Below, in pieces: positions 45,035-55,931 of a stretch of 64,000 nucleotides of DNA (the first letter of the stretch is position 1; the number at the start of each line of letters is the position of its first letter). A model generated the notes under the pieces. It was given only the letters and a program-made list of their open reading frames with translations. It was not told the DNA's origin and did not search any database. The position numbers and the translations under genes are program-made. The stretch lies in NCBI RefSeq assembly GCF_019279795.1, contig NC_056738.1, forward strand, positions 400,598,093 to 400,662,092. The letters are read 5' to 3'. Source of the stretch: Protopterus annectens. Lineage: Eukaryota; Chordata; Ceratodontiformes; Protopteridae.

Positions 45035-45875
45035 TAGGGTTACCACCAGTCCCACTTTGCGAGGGACAGTCCCTCTTTGGGCAGTTGTGTCCTGCAAAAA
45101 ATGGGAAAAAATGGCAAATGTCTTGAGATTTTAGGACAAAATTATTTTCTATATTTTATGTAATAGTTGCATAAAACAGTTATTCTGTATCTGAAACACC
45201 TAAATGTTATAAGAAACAGAATAAGGAACTAAAATGCTACAAGAATAAACTTTTATTCAGGCAAAAAACTGAAGTTCTGTCCTTTGTACTTGCCGTGGGT
45301 ATGTTTTGCCCTGCAAAATCTGATGTTTGTAGCACAGATTTTTAAGAAGATTTTAGTTAGAATTTTAAATAGATGTTAATATTGGAAATATGCATATGTT
45401 TTCTAATAATTTTAATAAAATGTGAACAATTTGGGTAGATGGGAACAAAGTAAATAGGGAACTGTGCAGGTTATTATGGGAGCAAAGTCTAACATTGTAT
45501 TTATATAACTGAGATAGGAAATGTTTTATCTCTTTAAATTGTAAGTGTGATAATAACATAATTGATTGTTAATTAAAGTATTTGGGTTGGGCAAGGGTAA
45601 TATAAATAGACTCACCACCCTATGTAAAAATGTCTTGAGAAAGCCTGGGAGGGCCCGGGTGAAAGCGCTTGACTTTACATTTTGGAAGTGTTTGCATTTT
45701 TTACGCTGAGCTGGTGAAGCTGTTTCAATTAAAAGACTTTTACTCAACGCCTGGTTCGTGATCCTTGCATCCTGATTGTTCCAGATTACCAGTGGGTGTT
45801 TTTGCAGAGTGTTTTTTTGTGTTTTTTTGTAGCACAAATGTCCCACTTTGGGCATTTGGAAAGGTGGCAACCCTA
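45035..45875. mobile_element. hAT-like element with perfect 8-bp TSD
   Basis: Left end TAGGGTTACCACC and right end GGTGGCAACCCTA are inverted repeats with one mismatch over 13 bp. The flanks both read GTGGAAGC (45,027-45,034 and 45,876-45,883), a perfect 8-bp target-site duplication as made by hAT transposases. The element is 841 bp, has no transposase, and contains a stretch at about 45,530-45,780 that resembles the Penelope-like 3' region. Nonautonomous. Confidence 0.85.
45530..45785 (+). repeat. Penelope-like 3'-region similarity
   Basis: Same order of motifs as the Penelope-like 3' region at 20,655-20,830: 'CTTTAAATTGT' against 'CTTTAAACTTG', 'ATATAAATAGACTCACC' against 'GTATAAATAGGGGTGTG', 'GGGTGAAAGCGCTTGAC' against 'TGGTGAAAGCGCTTGTG', then 'TTAAAAGACTTTTACTC' against 'AGTAAAAGTTTTGAAC'. 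No coding sequence. The similarity is by eye only. Confidence 0.5.
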
Positions 45876-45883
45876 GTGGAAGC

Positions 45884-46871
45884 ATGAGGTGATACCTTAA
45901 CACTTAAATTAATAAAGATCTAAACTGATTAATAGTATAAATGTTTTATTCTTTAGCTCCTTGGTGCAAGACCTTACTGGATGTGATTGCATTCAAGTAA
46001 GGCCATGGCTATAGTGCAGCAAAAAAATGTCCCCTCTAACAAAGGAAATGCTAGAGCAAAGATTAAATTACATGAGTCAAACACCCTGCTGAGATCTGCC
46101 AATCAATGGAATTACCAGGTCAAATTACCCTCGGGACTTTGACAGCTAGGGAAGCTAAGTGTTATGGGGGAGGGGAGAAGTAAATGGACTGGAATTCATT
46201 GTCTCACAAATTAGTGCCATTTAAACTAAATTTGAAAAAAAGGCAGCAGTAAACAGCACTTTGAGTGTGTTCTGTGGCATTTGCACTGTTTCTGTTTTAA
46301 GTAGTCATCCAGCAGCAGGGAATATTACTTGCACTGTTCTATTTTACTCAGTACTTTGTACACATGCAACATCTATGAAATGACAGGAACTTTAGGCAAA
46401 CGGAGGCCTGCATGATGTAACATTTTTGAGCCAAACAATGATTTCTGGGATACTGGATGGCAACCTGATTTATCCAAGCCACGTCAATATGCCAGCCTCC
46501 AGGCGGTCAGAGTCTGGAATTACATATAAAAATATTTAAAATCCTGTAAATAATCCCAGAGTGCTGTTAAAGTGTAGGAAACATCATGCCATGATGTTTT
46601 AAACATGTTTTTTGAGTCTGTGGGTGCGGTACTCCTTTAAGCAATATAAAGCAGTGCTAAACAGCTTTTACTACCATTCAGTATATGTAAACAAAAATTG
46701 CACACACTAACTAGCACAACTGTGGTCAATGTTCAGCAATGTTGGTTAACGTTGAGCAATGTTGGATAAGCGTGGTCTAAGTTGGGCATAGCTGAACAAA
46801 AGCCAACATGCTCATATTTGCTCTACTGGCCCTTAAGCAGTCTGGTCTGCTAAGTATGAAAATATAAAGCA
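45884..46871. other. No gene seen
   Basis: No coding motifs. A short run of 'CAATGTTGG'-like units lies around 46,725-46,770. Confidence 0.4.
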
Positions 46872-46936
46872 GTGACAGGCCTCGAACCCAGGATACTGTG
46901 CACTATAGTAGTACTGAACCACTAAACCATGACAGT
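46872..46936 (-). mobile_element. tRNA-derived SINE head or tRNA relic
   Basis: Minus strand reads CATGGTTTAGTGGTTCAG with an A box, then GGGTTCGAGGCC with a B box, spaced as in a tRNA. A related sequence occurs at 62,146-62,215. It is not a complete clover-leaf by eye, so a SINE head is more likely than a functional tRNA gene. Confidence 0.5.
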
Positions 46937-47489
46937 ATTTCAGTGATCAGCCTGTATGAAGAAATGTTGATAAGTCTATGCAAAGTATCTCATGGAAACC
47001 CTGCAGGCACAGCATAATCCCTGTCGAGTTATGACATAAAGGTGAGCCCTGCAGTAAGAATAGAACCTGATTTTCAACACACATATAGTATAAATGTTAA
47101 TATTGGTCATGTTCACACACATCAACAAATGTAGTGGACCTCAGACAGCAACAGTGCTCGCACACTTGAATAAATGAGGCAAACGTCAGGCAACAAAACA
47201 CTGAAAGGCCGAACTGGGCAAGCTCATACACTTAGGCCATGTCTGAGTACAGCAGTGGGCCACACACATCCGGCAGTTGCATGTGTTAACCCAGGAACCT
47301 CTCACTATTCAGCAATCTGCCTTGTGCACACGGTTATATCACAATAGACTCATATATAATATAGTGGAACCCTGTCATAATCAAATATGTTCTGCAGATA
47401 CTTGTTGTCCATAGAAAGTGGGAAACCAAAGAAGATAAAAAACCTGCAGTCAGTATCATCAATAAACAATGTGCATCCCAAACATTATC
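46937..47489. other. No gene seen
   Basis: No recognisable coding or repeat structure. Confidence 0.35.
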
Positions 47490-47522
47490 ATAGGTTCAGA
47501 GGTTGATACTAGGCTATCTGCC

Positions 47523-48996
47523 CTAGGGCATGTCTAAGCCTAGCCAGAGTGTGTTTGGCTTTCGCAACCCTTTTAGATTAGTAGACTGTGCCTGTGAATA
47601 GTAGGTCACACAAGATAGCCCACTTACGTTTAGTCTATTGTGCCTCTGTCTAGCAGGGACCCAGAAGATATCCCAGGGGTAAACATGCTCACCCATCCAC
47701 TTGTCAAGATGTCTCCTGTAGGTGGTCAGTGGGGGGCTCTGCCTATGCAGGACTGGGATCTCATTCCAGAGTGAGTGGAGCCTCTGGAATAAGAATCTGT
47801 CCCTCCAGCATGTCCTATTAATATCTATGCTGAGGTTTACATCCCTGGAGCGTGTAGCTCTAAGGGATTTGGATATCCTGAGGTGGAACATGTCCATTAA
47901 TTCTGGGTTGGATATGGCTTTAAACAACAGGCACAGATCGCATCCGAGTAGGTGGTAAGTGACTGAGTAGAGCTGGAGTTACTTTAGCCGAACTGTGCAG
48001 GGCATCTGTGTGAGTCCCTAGATCTACTTGGTGAGGTACTTTTGTGGCCATTACAGTTGCTGCAGGTGTCGGGTAAGGTACTTCCCAAATGGGGCATTGT
48101 ATCCAAGCATGGGCTTGATGAATATAGAGGCACAATGACCTAACTTGATCTAGATGTGAAACCTTATGGGATAAGGTGGGCTATATAGAAGGTCTGCCTA
48201 ACCACTTTGGCAATGTGATTGTCAAAGGTGAGAGTACTAACTACTTGTGTCCCCAAATCCCTAATAACTCCTACTGTACATAATGGATTACCACCTATGT
48301 GGTAATGTGTGGGCACTTTGTTATTCCCAAAGGGGATGACTGTGCATCTAATGGCATTTAGCTGTATGCCATGGCTCTGGCACCAGTCATCCATCTCTGT
48401 GAGATCCTTTTTGAGGATGCTTGTGCCAGCTGGAGAGTTGATTATGGCACCCAGTTTGCAGTCATCTGTGAACATGGTCAGCCATATTTCTCCTGTGTTA
48501 GATTGTATGTCAGAGAAATATATAGTGAACAAGAGAGGTCCCAGGATTGAGCCTTGTGGGATGCCACGTGTAACTGGTGTTTAGTCAGACATGGCACCTG
48601 CAATACTGACCATGTGGGTGCTATCCCTGATCCAGTTAGCAATCTATCTTGTGACATATATGTGTCTATATCGAAGCTGGTGAGCTTATGTATAATGCCC
48701 GAGTGGGGTATTGTGTTGAAGTTTTTTGCGAGGTCCAGGTAGGCTGTGTGGACAACCTTCCCTACGTCTATGGACCTGGTAACTGTTTGTTTAAAGAAGT
48801 CGAACAGGTTCAAGAGGCAAGATCTGCCCACAACAAAGCCAAATTGTGTAGGATCCAGTGTCTGTAGGTTCCCGATGTCTATGTGTATGAGTTCCATGAT
48901 GATACGCTCCATAGCTTTGCAGAACAGGCTAGTTAGGCTTATAGGGCGATATTGTCCGGGGTCCGTTGTGACACCACCTCTGTGGAATGGGACCAC
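47523..48996 (-). pseudogene. CR1-like ORF2 reverse transcriptase relic (copy F)
   Basis: Minus-strand RT: 'MVPFHRGGVTTDPGQYRPISL', 'LFCKAMERIIMELIHIDIGN', 'TQFGFVVGRSCLLNLF', 'AYLDLAKNFNTIPHSGI' (catalytic Asp kept), 'MFTDDCKLGAIINSP' (FTDD active-site box), 'CQSHGIQLNAIRCTVIPFG', then 'SLRATRSRDVNLSIDINRTCWRDRF'. Frame changes between these blocks. Sequence differs from A, C and D more than these differ from each other. Confidence 0.85.
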
Positions 48997-49078
48997 TGTT
49001 GCTGTACGCTATTCCTTGGGTACATATCCTGTAGTAACTCTGATATTGAACAGTGACTTAATGTGAGGGTTACATTCG

Positions 49079-50376
49079 TCATGAAGCTCGTGTAAGACAG
49101 GCTGGGACACCGTCCGGTCCCATTGATGCTGTGTTGTCTGCTTTGGAGAGGGCAGCACTCACCTGTTCATCTGTGATGTCAGGGAGGCTACACTCTGTTG
49201 GGATGGACATTTGCTCTTTGGGGGAATGGGGGAGAGACATTTGCACTGAACCTGTTTGCCGGGATGTTGGCAGTGTCTGTGGGTTCAGTGTATGTTTTGT
49301 CAGTATGCAGTAACTCACAGCATATCTGGGAGTTTCCTCCCAGGTTCCTGACATAACTAAAGAAGGCCTTGTGATTGTCCTTAGTGTGGGCCTTAAATTA
49401 ATTCATGAGTGATCGTAGCTTTTTGCTAGTACTGATCAGAGATGCCTTCCCTTTTTGGGATTGTGCGCTATCATGTAGTAGCCTCCCCCTTTCGTTGTAT
49501 AGCTTATTAATGGCCAGGGTCCACCAGACAGGTCCCCTGCCTTTGGAGGAGTGAGTCTTGTTATTTGGGATAGCACGATCCATGCATTCCAGTAGGTGTC
49601 CATAGAATGCGTTTGTAAAGGATTCAGCGGTCTGAGCCATATTTACCACTGTCCCAGGGTCTTTGAAGGATACCACCTTGGTTTGGAGAAGTGTGATGTT
49701 TGCTTTTGAGAAGTTCTTCACCGAGATTACCTAGGATGGGGTTGGGGACGGGATTTGGATGTCCAGTGAGATAAATGTATTGTCTGACCTTACCAATGAG
49801 GGGTATACCTCTGGTGTGGAACATAAGAGTCCCCATGTTGGTGATGATCAGGTCCAATATGTTTTCCCCTCTTGTGGGTGTGGTGACCAGTTGTGTCATA
49901 GCATTTGAGTTTATAAATTCTAGCAACTGTTGGGCGAGGGTGTTGGGGCTTGAGTAGTATTCCCTGTCAATGTTTGGGTAGTTGAAGTCACCCAATATAA
50001 TGGTGTTTGGAGAGACCTTCGTATTCTCCAGTGTTCCCAGGAAAGCCGAGTGGGGTTCCTGAGTTTGGGAGGGTGGTCTGTAGCAGGCTACAAACTGAAA
50101 GGCAGTTTTGCCCACTGTTAGTTGCACATGTATGGTCTCCGATGCTTCGTGCAGTGCTACTAACCTGGAGGTGTGTGTATCTGTGATGTATATGGATACT
50201 CCCCCTATTTTTGTTGGCTGGTCCGAGTCTTGTGGCCGAAAAGCATGGTATGAAGTATAACCTGGTAGTGCTGGTGTGCTTTCGGTTGCCTGAACCAGGT
50301 GTCTGTTACTGCACAGATATTGACATTCTCCATACTGAGGAGAGTCCCGAGTGCATGCATTTTGAGGGTTAGACAT
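49079..50376 (-). pseudogene. CR1-like ORF2 endonuclease and linker (copy F)
   Basis: Endonuclease pieces: 'RHLVQATESTPALPGY', 'KIGGVSIYITDTHTSR', 'VGKTAFQFVACYRPPSQTQE', 'TIILGDFNYPNIDREYY' (GDFN catalytic) and 'TTPTRGENILDLIITNMG'. Linker 'NAFYGHLLECMDRAIPNNK' follows, then 'AINKLYNERGRLLHD' and the start of RT ('ASMGPDGVPA'). This is the longest endonuclease region in the window. The N-terminal catalytic Asn/Glu part is not readable. Confidence 0.83.
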
Positions 50377-50449
50377 CTGGTGTTGAGCAGCAGTACCCTT
50401 AGTTTCTTTTACCTTGTAACGTCTATGGAGGTGGGTTTGTCTCGCTTAA

Positions 50450-51373
50450 AAAAGGCACTATGGGGGTGGCAAGAGCCTTAGCCAGTATTCGAAAGTCCAG
50501 GGGTGACAGGTGCAAGCCGTCCATAGCGAAGCTACGTGGCATGTCGAGCATGTCATCCCAGGCTGACAGACACTGGATCCCCTTTAAATGATACCAATAT
50601 GTTAGCCAACTGTTAAAAGTGATACTGTGACATCATTCTTGGTGAGGGTAAGATGCTACACAAGGTCAGGGCCATACTGGTCTGGGCTACATGATCAGAG
50701 AGCTCCTCTATGTCTCTTGTCATGTAGTCCAGGGAGGAACGTCTGAGGTTATTCACACCAGCATGGACAATGATGGAGCCATATTTGTACTTGCTTTGGA
50801 GTGACCTGAGTGCATGTGTTATGTGGCGGATCCTGGCACCCGACAGACAGCTCAAAGTGACTTTCTCCTTGTTCAGCCTGGTGAGTGGGACGTCAGTGTG
50901 TCTGACAATGTGTCACCTATTACAAGTGTATTAGGTGTGTTGTTTAGCCCTGAAGGCAGTGACTTTGTGGCACACTAACTTTGTGAACTATGTGATATGT
51001 GGGTATTGTTGTGGGGTAGCAGTTGTTTGGGTGTCTGCTTTGGAGGTCTCTGCTGCTTAGGCAGAGTTTATTTAGAGCCTCCGAGTATGTTTTTGTGTGG
51101 TAATGTATTTTGTTTGCCGTCGCTATAGGTCTGTGTGAGACTGGATTTGTGGTGTGTGTGGTTACCTTCACCACCTGATAGACTGTGTCAAGTCATGGGT
51201 CGAGAGAGCTCAGCCTCCTGTTTGTCTATATAGTTGCATCTCTCACATATATCTGAGTTTGTTGGGAGGAGGAGAGGGTTGTCCCTGTACATAAGGCAGT
51301 TGTAACATTGCGTCAAAATTCCAATATTCACCAGCTGGACTGGAGCGTACACACAAAACCAACCTTTGGACAT
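50450..51373 (-). pseudogene. CR1-like ORF1 with zinc-like block and SGNH esterase
   Basis: ORF1 of some CR1/L2 elements carries a PHD- or zinc-like block followed by an SGNH esterase of unproven role. Here the minus strand starts with 'CYNCLMY' and 'CERCNYID' (CxxC...CxxC) near 51,310-51,230. The esterase follows: 'TLVIGDTLSD' (block I; family GDS, with Thr in place of the Ser nucleophile here), 'LSGARIRHITHALRSLQSKY', 'SIIVHAGVNNLRRSS' (block III; family G.ND) and, near 50,560-50,480, 'AMDGLHLSPLDFRILAKAL' (D..H block). Order and spacing fit an SGNH fold. The frame is interrupted and the Ser change would abolish catalysis. Confidence 0.75.
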
Positions 51374-51639
51374 GCCAGGATATTATGATGACCTACTCTG
51401 TTGACTGATCACAAAGGATCAGTAGGGTGTTAAGTGTGTAAACGAGTATAACAGGGGTTTAGTGCTCAGGTTTGTCGGTGTTTTGGAAAGATTATCTGCG
51501 AAGGAGTCCAGACAGAACCATGACACCTCCTTCAGCTATGTCATAAATAGCAATGTACACTCATATATGTCTTGAGTCAGGGCCAGCTGTACCTGACTGA
51601 CAATGCCGGCATCCTGTCAGACAGGCCTATATATACATA

Positions 51640-52340
51640 CCCACCTCCCACTGACAAAAGGCCCTATCATCATACCAGGAGATATCTCATGTAGAATGGG
51701 TAAACAGCTCCCCCCAAAGCCGAAAACATGCCATCAATTGGATTACATTGTTTCCCTATATGTGTCATGAGTGAACTACAGAACAAACAGACCCTGCACC
51801 TGAACAGTCTGTTGAGCCTCACCCTCTTTACAGGATCTGAAACTGTTGAATGTGCTACAGCAACATATTGCACACCCCACAAGTGTTGGTGCACAACAGA
51901 CCATGGGAACTATAGTCCAATAAGCCTATGAAGTCTGATCTGCAAGGCCATGGAGTCCATCATGATTGAAGTCATAAACAGAGCTATTGGAAGCTGACAA
52001 ACACACAACCCTACCAACTGTGGTATGTTCACGGGCAGATCATGGTTCCCAAACCTGCTAGACTGTTTGCAAGGCAGCCACCCAGGACATACATCACTGA
52101 AAGGAGCTACACACGTCCCACATAGACTTTGAATAGCCCTTTATCAACATCCCAGACACATGTCGTATCCACAAAATCAACAATCTGTGCATAAATATGT
52201 ATTGTCATATGAATGAATGATAATTTGTCCACAGATAGATCACACAAGCTAAGAATTGTGGAGTCCTGTTCAAGCTGTTAACACCTGCTGACCCACATGG
52301 TTCATTCCTGGGATTGCATAAAACAAAGTGCACACACATT
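51640..52340 (+). pseudogene. CR1-like ORF2 relic copy G, highly decayed
   Basis: Plus-strand RT relic: 'SKAENMPSIGLHCFP' (copies C and D: SKAKNTASMGPDNIP), 'SELQNKQTLHLNSL', 'TDHGNYSPISL', 'LICKAMESIMIEVINRAIGS', 'FTGRSWFPNLLD', then 'RSHKL' and the decayed SGVPQ region. It has many stops. It starts on the 5' side of copy F in opposite orientation, so the two could be a head-to-head arrangement or F inserted next to G. Older than F. Confidence 0.75.
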
Positions 52341-52350
52341 ACCATGTCCA

Positions 52351-52742
52351 GTCTGATGATGTCCGCATCCTACAAATATAGCAGGAGAAAATAAACCACC
52401 CAGTAAAGCATATAGCGCGTTGTGTTAATGCGTATCTCTCTAGTATCATAACATAGTTAGGTAGGGGTTTGAATCCTGCAATTGCTGACTGTGTGTGGGG
52501 GGTGTGTGTATGTGTGTGATTTCCTTTGAGAGGAGTGCCCTTTTTGGAGACTGGGAAAACACATTAAAAGAGGTACATTCCTCTTTGGAAAGTCTGATGA
52601 TGTCAGTATCCCACAAATACAACAGTGGATATGAAAACTCCCAGTAAAGCATATAGCGCATCATGTTAATGCATATCTCTCCAGTATCATAACATAGTTA
52701 GGTAGGTGTTTGAATCCTGCAATTGCTGAGTGTATATGTGTG

Positions 52743-52791
<49 letters not shown>

Positions 52792-53270
52792 TTTCCTTTG
52801 AGATGCGTGGCCTTTTTGGAGACTGGGAAAACGCATTAAAAGAGGTAAATTCCTCTTTGGCAAGTCTGATGATGTTAGTATCCCACAAATACAGCAGTGG
52901 AAATGAAAACTCCCAGTAAAGCATATAGCGCGTCGTGTTAATGCGTATGTCTCTAGTGTCATAACATAGTTAGGTAGGGGGTTGAATCCTGCAGTTGCTG
53001 AGTGTGTGTGTGTGTGTGTGTGTGTGTGGGGGTGTATGTGTCTGTGTGACTTCCTTTGAGAGGAATGCCCTTTTTGGAGACTAGGGAAACACCTTAAAAG
53101 AGGTTTATTCCTCTTTGGCAAGTCTGATGATGTCAGCATCCTACAAATATAGCAGTGGAAATGAGAACCCCAGTAAAGCATATAGCGCGTCGTGTTAATG
53201 CGTATGTCTCTAGTGTCATAACATAGTTAGGTAGGGGTTTGAATCCTGCAATTGCTGAGTGTATGTGTTT
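52351..53270. repeat. Four-copy tandem array of ~240-270-bp units
   Basis: Units begin GTCTGATGATGT at 52,351, 52,592, 52,864 and 53,122 (periods 241, 272 and 258). Each unit holds 'CAGTAAAGCATATAGCGC', 'GTTAATGC(G/A)TAT', 'ATAACATAGTTAGGTAGG', 'TTTGAATCCTGCAATTGCTG' and then GT-rich DNA of varying length and 'CCTTTTTGGAGACT'. 'GGTTTGAATCC' resembles a Pol III B box, so the unit may be derived from a tRNA-like SINE. No ORF is conserved. Confidence 0.9.
52751..52789. repeat. (GT)n/(AT)n microsatellite in array unit
   Basis: Run of AT then GT units between array copies 2 and 3. Its length accounts for most of the period difference. Confidence 0.95.
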
Positions 53271-54834
53271 GTGACACTGTTGGTCAATGCGGTGTGGGTT
53301 TTGCTTTTACTACGGTATGACATATCATGATTAAAACAGTATGTGCATTGCACACATCAGGTATCTGTGTGGCAAATAAATATATGTACATGTGACCTCA
53401 ATTAGTACATTGGTGTGAAGCCTGCATGCTACATGAATACATTTATTACCTTTGACAGATTGTGCCGCTGCTTCTCGGATCATAGGTCACATATGTATGT
53501 ATGTGACAAGGCCAGCCACTGTAGTGATCTGTGGCCAAGGTCATTTGTGTCACACACACCCATGACAGTTTCTATAGACTAGTGTGAGTGAGGGTACATG
53601 CCTGGGGTATATGTCAGACATGTTCATACACAACAAAGTCTGATGATAATGGACAGTTATTATAGGTGTACGACAGCCTTGTGGATATGCATACAGGCCC
53701 CTAATTTCTTATGTGATACACCAAGGGACTTTACAATACCTTTGGATATGTGGATACCAAAGGACAGATGACATAACACTTGGCTGTATGTACACATTAG
53801 TACCCGACATACATGTTGGAGGCTACCACCTATGTGGTACTGTCGGGGTACTATGTATAGTAAATGTGGATGACTATGCTATAGTTGGCTTAGAGCTGTA
53901 CAGCATGTGTTGGACAACAAGTATCTGTCTGTATGATACCCTTGTGTAGGATATGTGTCCCATCCAGTGAATGCATTGTAGGCCAATGCATGCACTTCCA
54001 GATGTGGATGGACATATCCCTAGTGTGTTTGCATGTACCTAAGAGGGCTATATGCCAAACAGGTGTGGTCCCAGGAACAGGTGGTGGTCAATACCACTGG
54101 TTACTGTTATAGTATAGTACCAGAAGGATCCATCTGTTACTGAGTTCCCTACATCTGTGTGTCAGTTGTCAGGACATCATCGAATGATTGGTTAAAGTCA
54201 GGCTGTTGAGGTTGTGTATACTACCAGAATGCAAAACATTGACAGATAGTAACAGTATCACCCACAGCATAGTGTCAAACCATGTCATACACACATGTAC
54301 CCATGTTAGAACATATCTGTAGTAGAATGCATACTGGCCACCGAGAGATACTATGAGATGTTAACACTGTGTAATACAGGGTATGTCACATGTCCCATGT
54401 GTCCACTATGCACATACATGCAGACAGTGCACCCCCACCATGTTCCCAGATGTACACCTGCTAATCTGTACTGCACACATCACACACGTACTGTCCACTC
54501 ACTAACACATGGTGGCAACACTATACACTTCAGCCAAGTGGCACATGGGCGGACAATACATACTCAGACTTAACACTGGTGTAAACAATACTACATTGAC
54601 AATCATAGCTTTGCATCATGCCTGCTCAGATATACCTACAAGGATATCATTACACTTTCCTGTTGACAACATGCTAACATTGCTACACTGCTATAATGTC
54701 ACCCTGTGCATCAGCGCCATGTTAGCTTGTTCCTGCATCAATGTTACAGATGACAGGAGGTGGCACAGGTTTCATCATATGCACAGGGTGTGTTGTTGGT
54801 TTGCCAGAGCCCGACATTGACCCATCCAATCAAC

Positions 54835-54865
<31 letters not shown>

Positions 54866-55383
54866 GGGGGGGGCAACAGTACAGCATGGGCCAATGTTGA
54901 TGTAATGTGTGTGTGTGTATGTGTGAGCCCTAGGTGTTTGGTTTATGTGTGTGTGTCTGCATGCACACAGCTCCATCATGTGGCTGCCATATACGGGAGG
55001 TTGTGGGACAGCCACTGACTGTACCTGCCAGGCTGTACAGATCATTGTCTCTGGGCATGGACATGGTACCTGTGCCTGGCAGGGGTGCTACGGACAGTAT
55101 CGGGTACCAAGCCTCACCCAGTCATCAGAGGGAGAGGTATGTCGACTGGACCCATGTCCCTGCTGGAACTGGCCAGAGCCATGTGCACATGGTCTACTAG
55201 GACGGTCAATCGACAGGCCAACCCCAGCATTACTGGGGCTGGTACTGCCACTACGGGAGTGGCTGTGATCTGTGGGTCGTCCGCGACGACTGCCAGTCGT
55301 TGATGTTGCTGGCATATGTCTGCGTCAATGTCTCATCTGTCCCGCACAGTCCTGGCTCATGGAAAACACATTGTGGAGGGCAT
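53271..55383. other. No gene seen; TG/CA-rich
   Basis: Rich in CA and TG dinucleotides and in ACATATGT-like words. A GT run sits at 54,843-54,864. A stretch of 54,990-55,310 reads through on the minus strand only with short frames, downstream of the Myb-like gene stop. No motif is recognised. Confidence 0.4.
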
Positions 55384-55931
55384 CTAATGTCTATCAATGA
55401 CCTCGGTGTAATTACAGATGGCACTGGCAAGATCACTAATACTGTCATTGATAGCGGTGTTATGGGCCCTCTGTGCCCTTAGTCCCTGTCTGGTGTACCG
55501 TTCCATATGTGCCTATGCCTGCATTACAGCCCGAAACATACCTGAGGTTATAAGACCTGTGGCGGCACGTCTGCCAGGGGCATTATGACCAGTGGTGCTC
55601 CCATGAGAACCCCTGGACATCCACCTATGTGGTACTGTTCCAGGAATCTGGGTATGGCTGCTGTGAGGGGATGCATGTGCCATGGATTCCACACTATCCT
55701 GGTCAACGCCAGCTGTATGCTGTCCCTCGGGTAAGGCCATTGGTGATGAGGGATGTATTGGCAGTATGAGTGTGCACATAGACTGGGTGGAAAGCTGTGT
55801 ACTGTCGATTGGCGGACCAACGACAGACCCTGTCAAACCTGCCTGTGCCACAATACATGTATCATCATCTCCATTATTTGTGGCAGTGACTTCAGGTTCC
55901 CTGCTGCATTCAGCCAACCCAACCTCAGCAC
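55384..55931 (-). pseudogene. Myb/SANT-like Harbinger gene, exon 2
   Basis: This exon follows a splice acceptor (CTTCCTCTCACAG on the minus strand, ending at 55,932). The reading frame set by exon 1 enters it directly: GGT GCT GAG GTT ... 'AECSREPEV'. It is Thr/Ser/Gly-rich ('RRAATGLITSGMFRAVMQA') and meets a TAG at 55,513-55,515 in place of a possible CAG. The same frame then runs on as 'AHMERYTRQGLRAQRAHN' and 'SISDLASAICNYTEVI' to a stop at 55,384. Both the phase match and the continued open frame support one gene with a later nonsense mutation. Confidence 0.7.

Larger units (their letters stand above)
47490..51400 (-). mobile_element. CR1-like LINE copy F, near full length
   Basis: Minus-strand copy with 3' end TAGGTTCAGAGGTTGATACTAG at 47,491 and 5' end around or beyond 51,400. 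It holds both ORFs: ORF1 with a zinc-like Cys block and an SGNH esterase domain (50,450-51,373), then ORF2 with endonuclease (49,620-50,376) and RT (47,523-48,996). ORF1 domains of this type are known from CR1/L2-like elements. It has frameshifts throughout. The exact 5' end is unclear because another CR1-like relic starts by 51,640. Confidence 0.85.

Noticed and set aside
46872-46936. A functional tRNA gene
   Set aside because: A and B boxes are present but the arms do not pair well enough by eye; SINE head is preferred.
52501-53060. Thr-His-rich frames with 'HTHTH' in the tandem array as a coding repeat
   Set aside because: They arise from GT runs and the frames differ between units.
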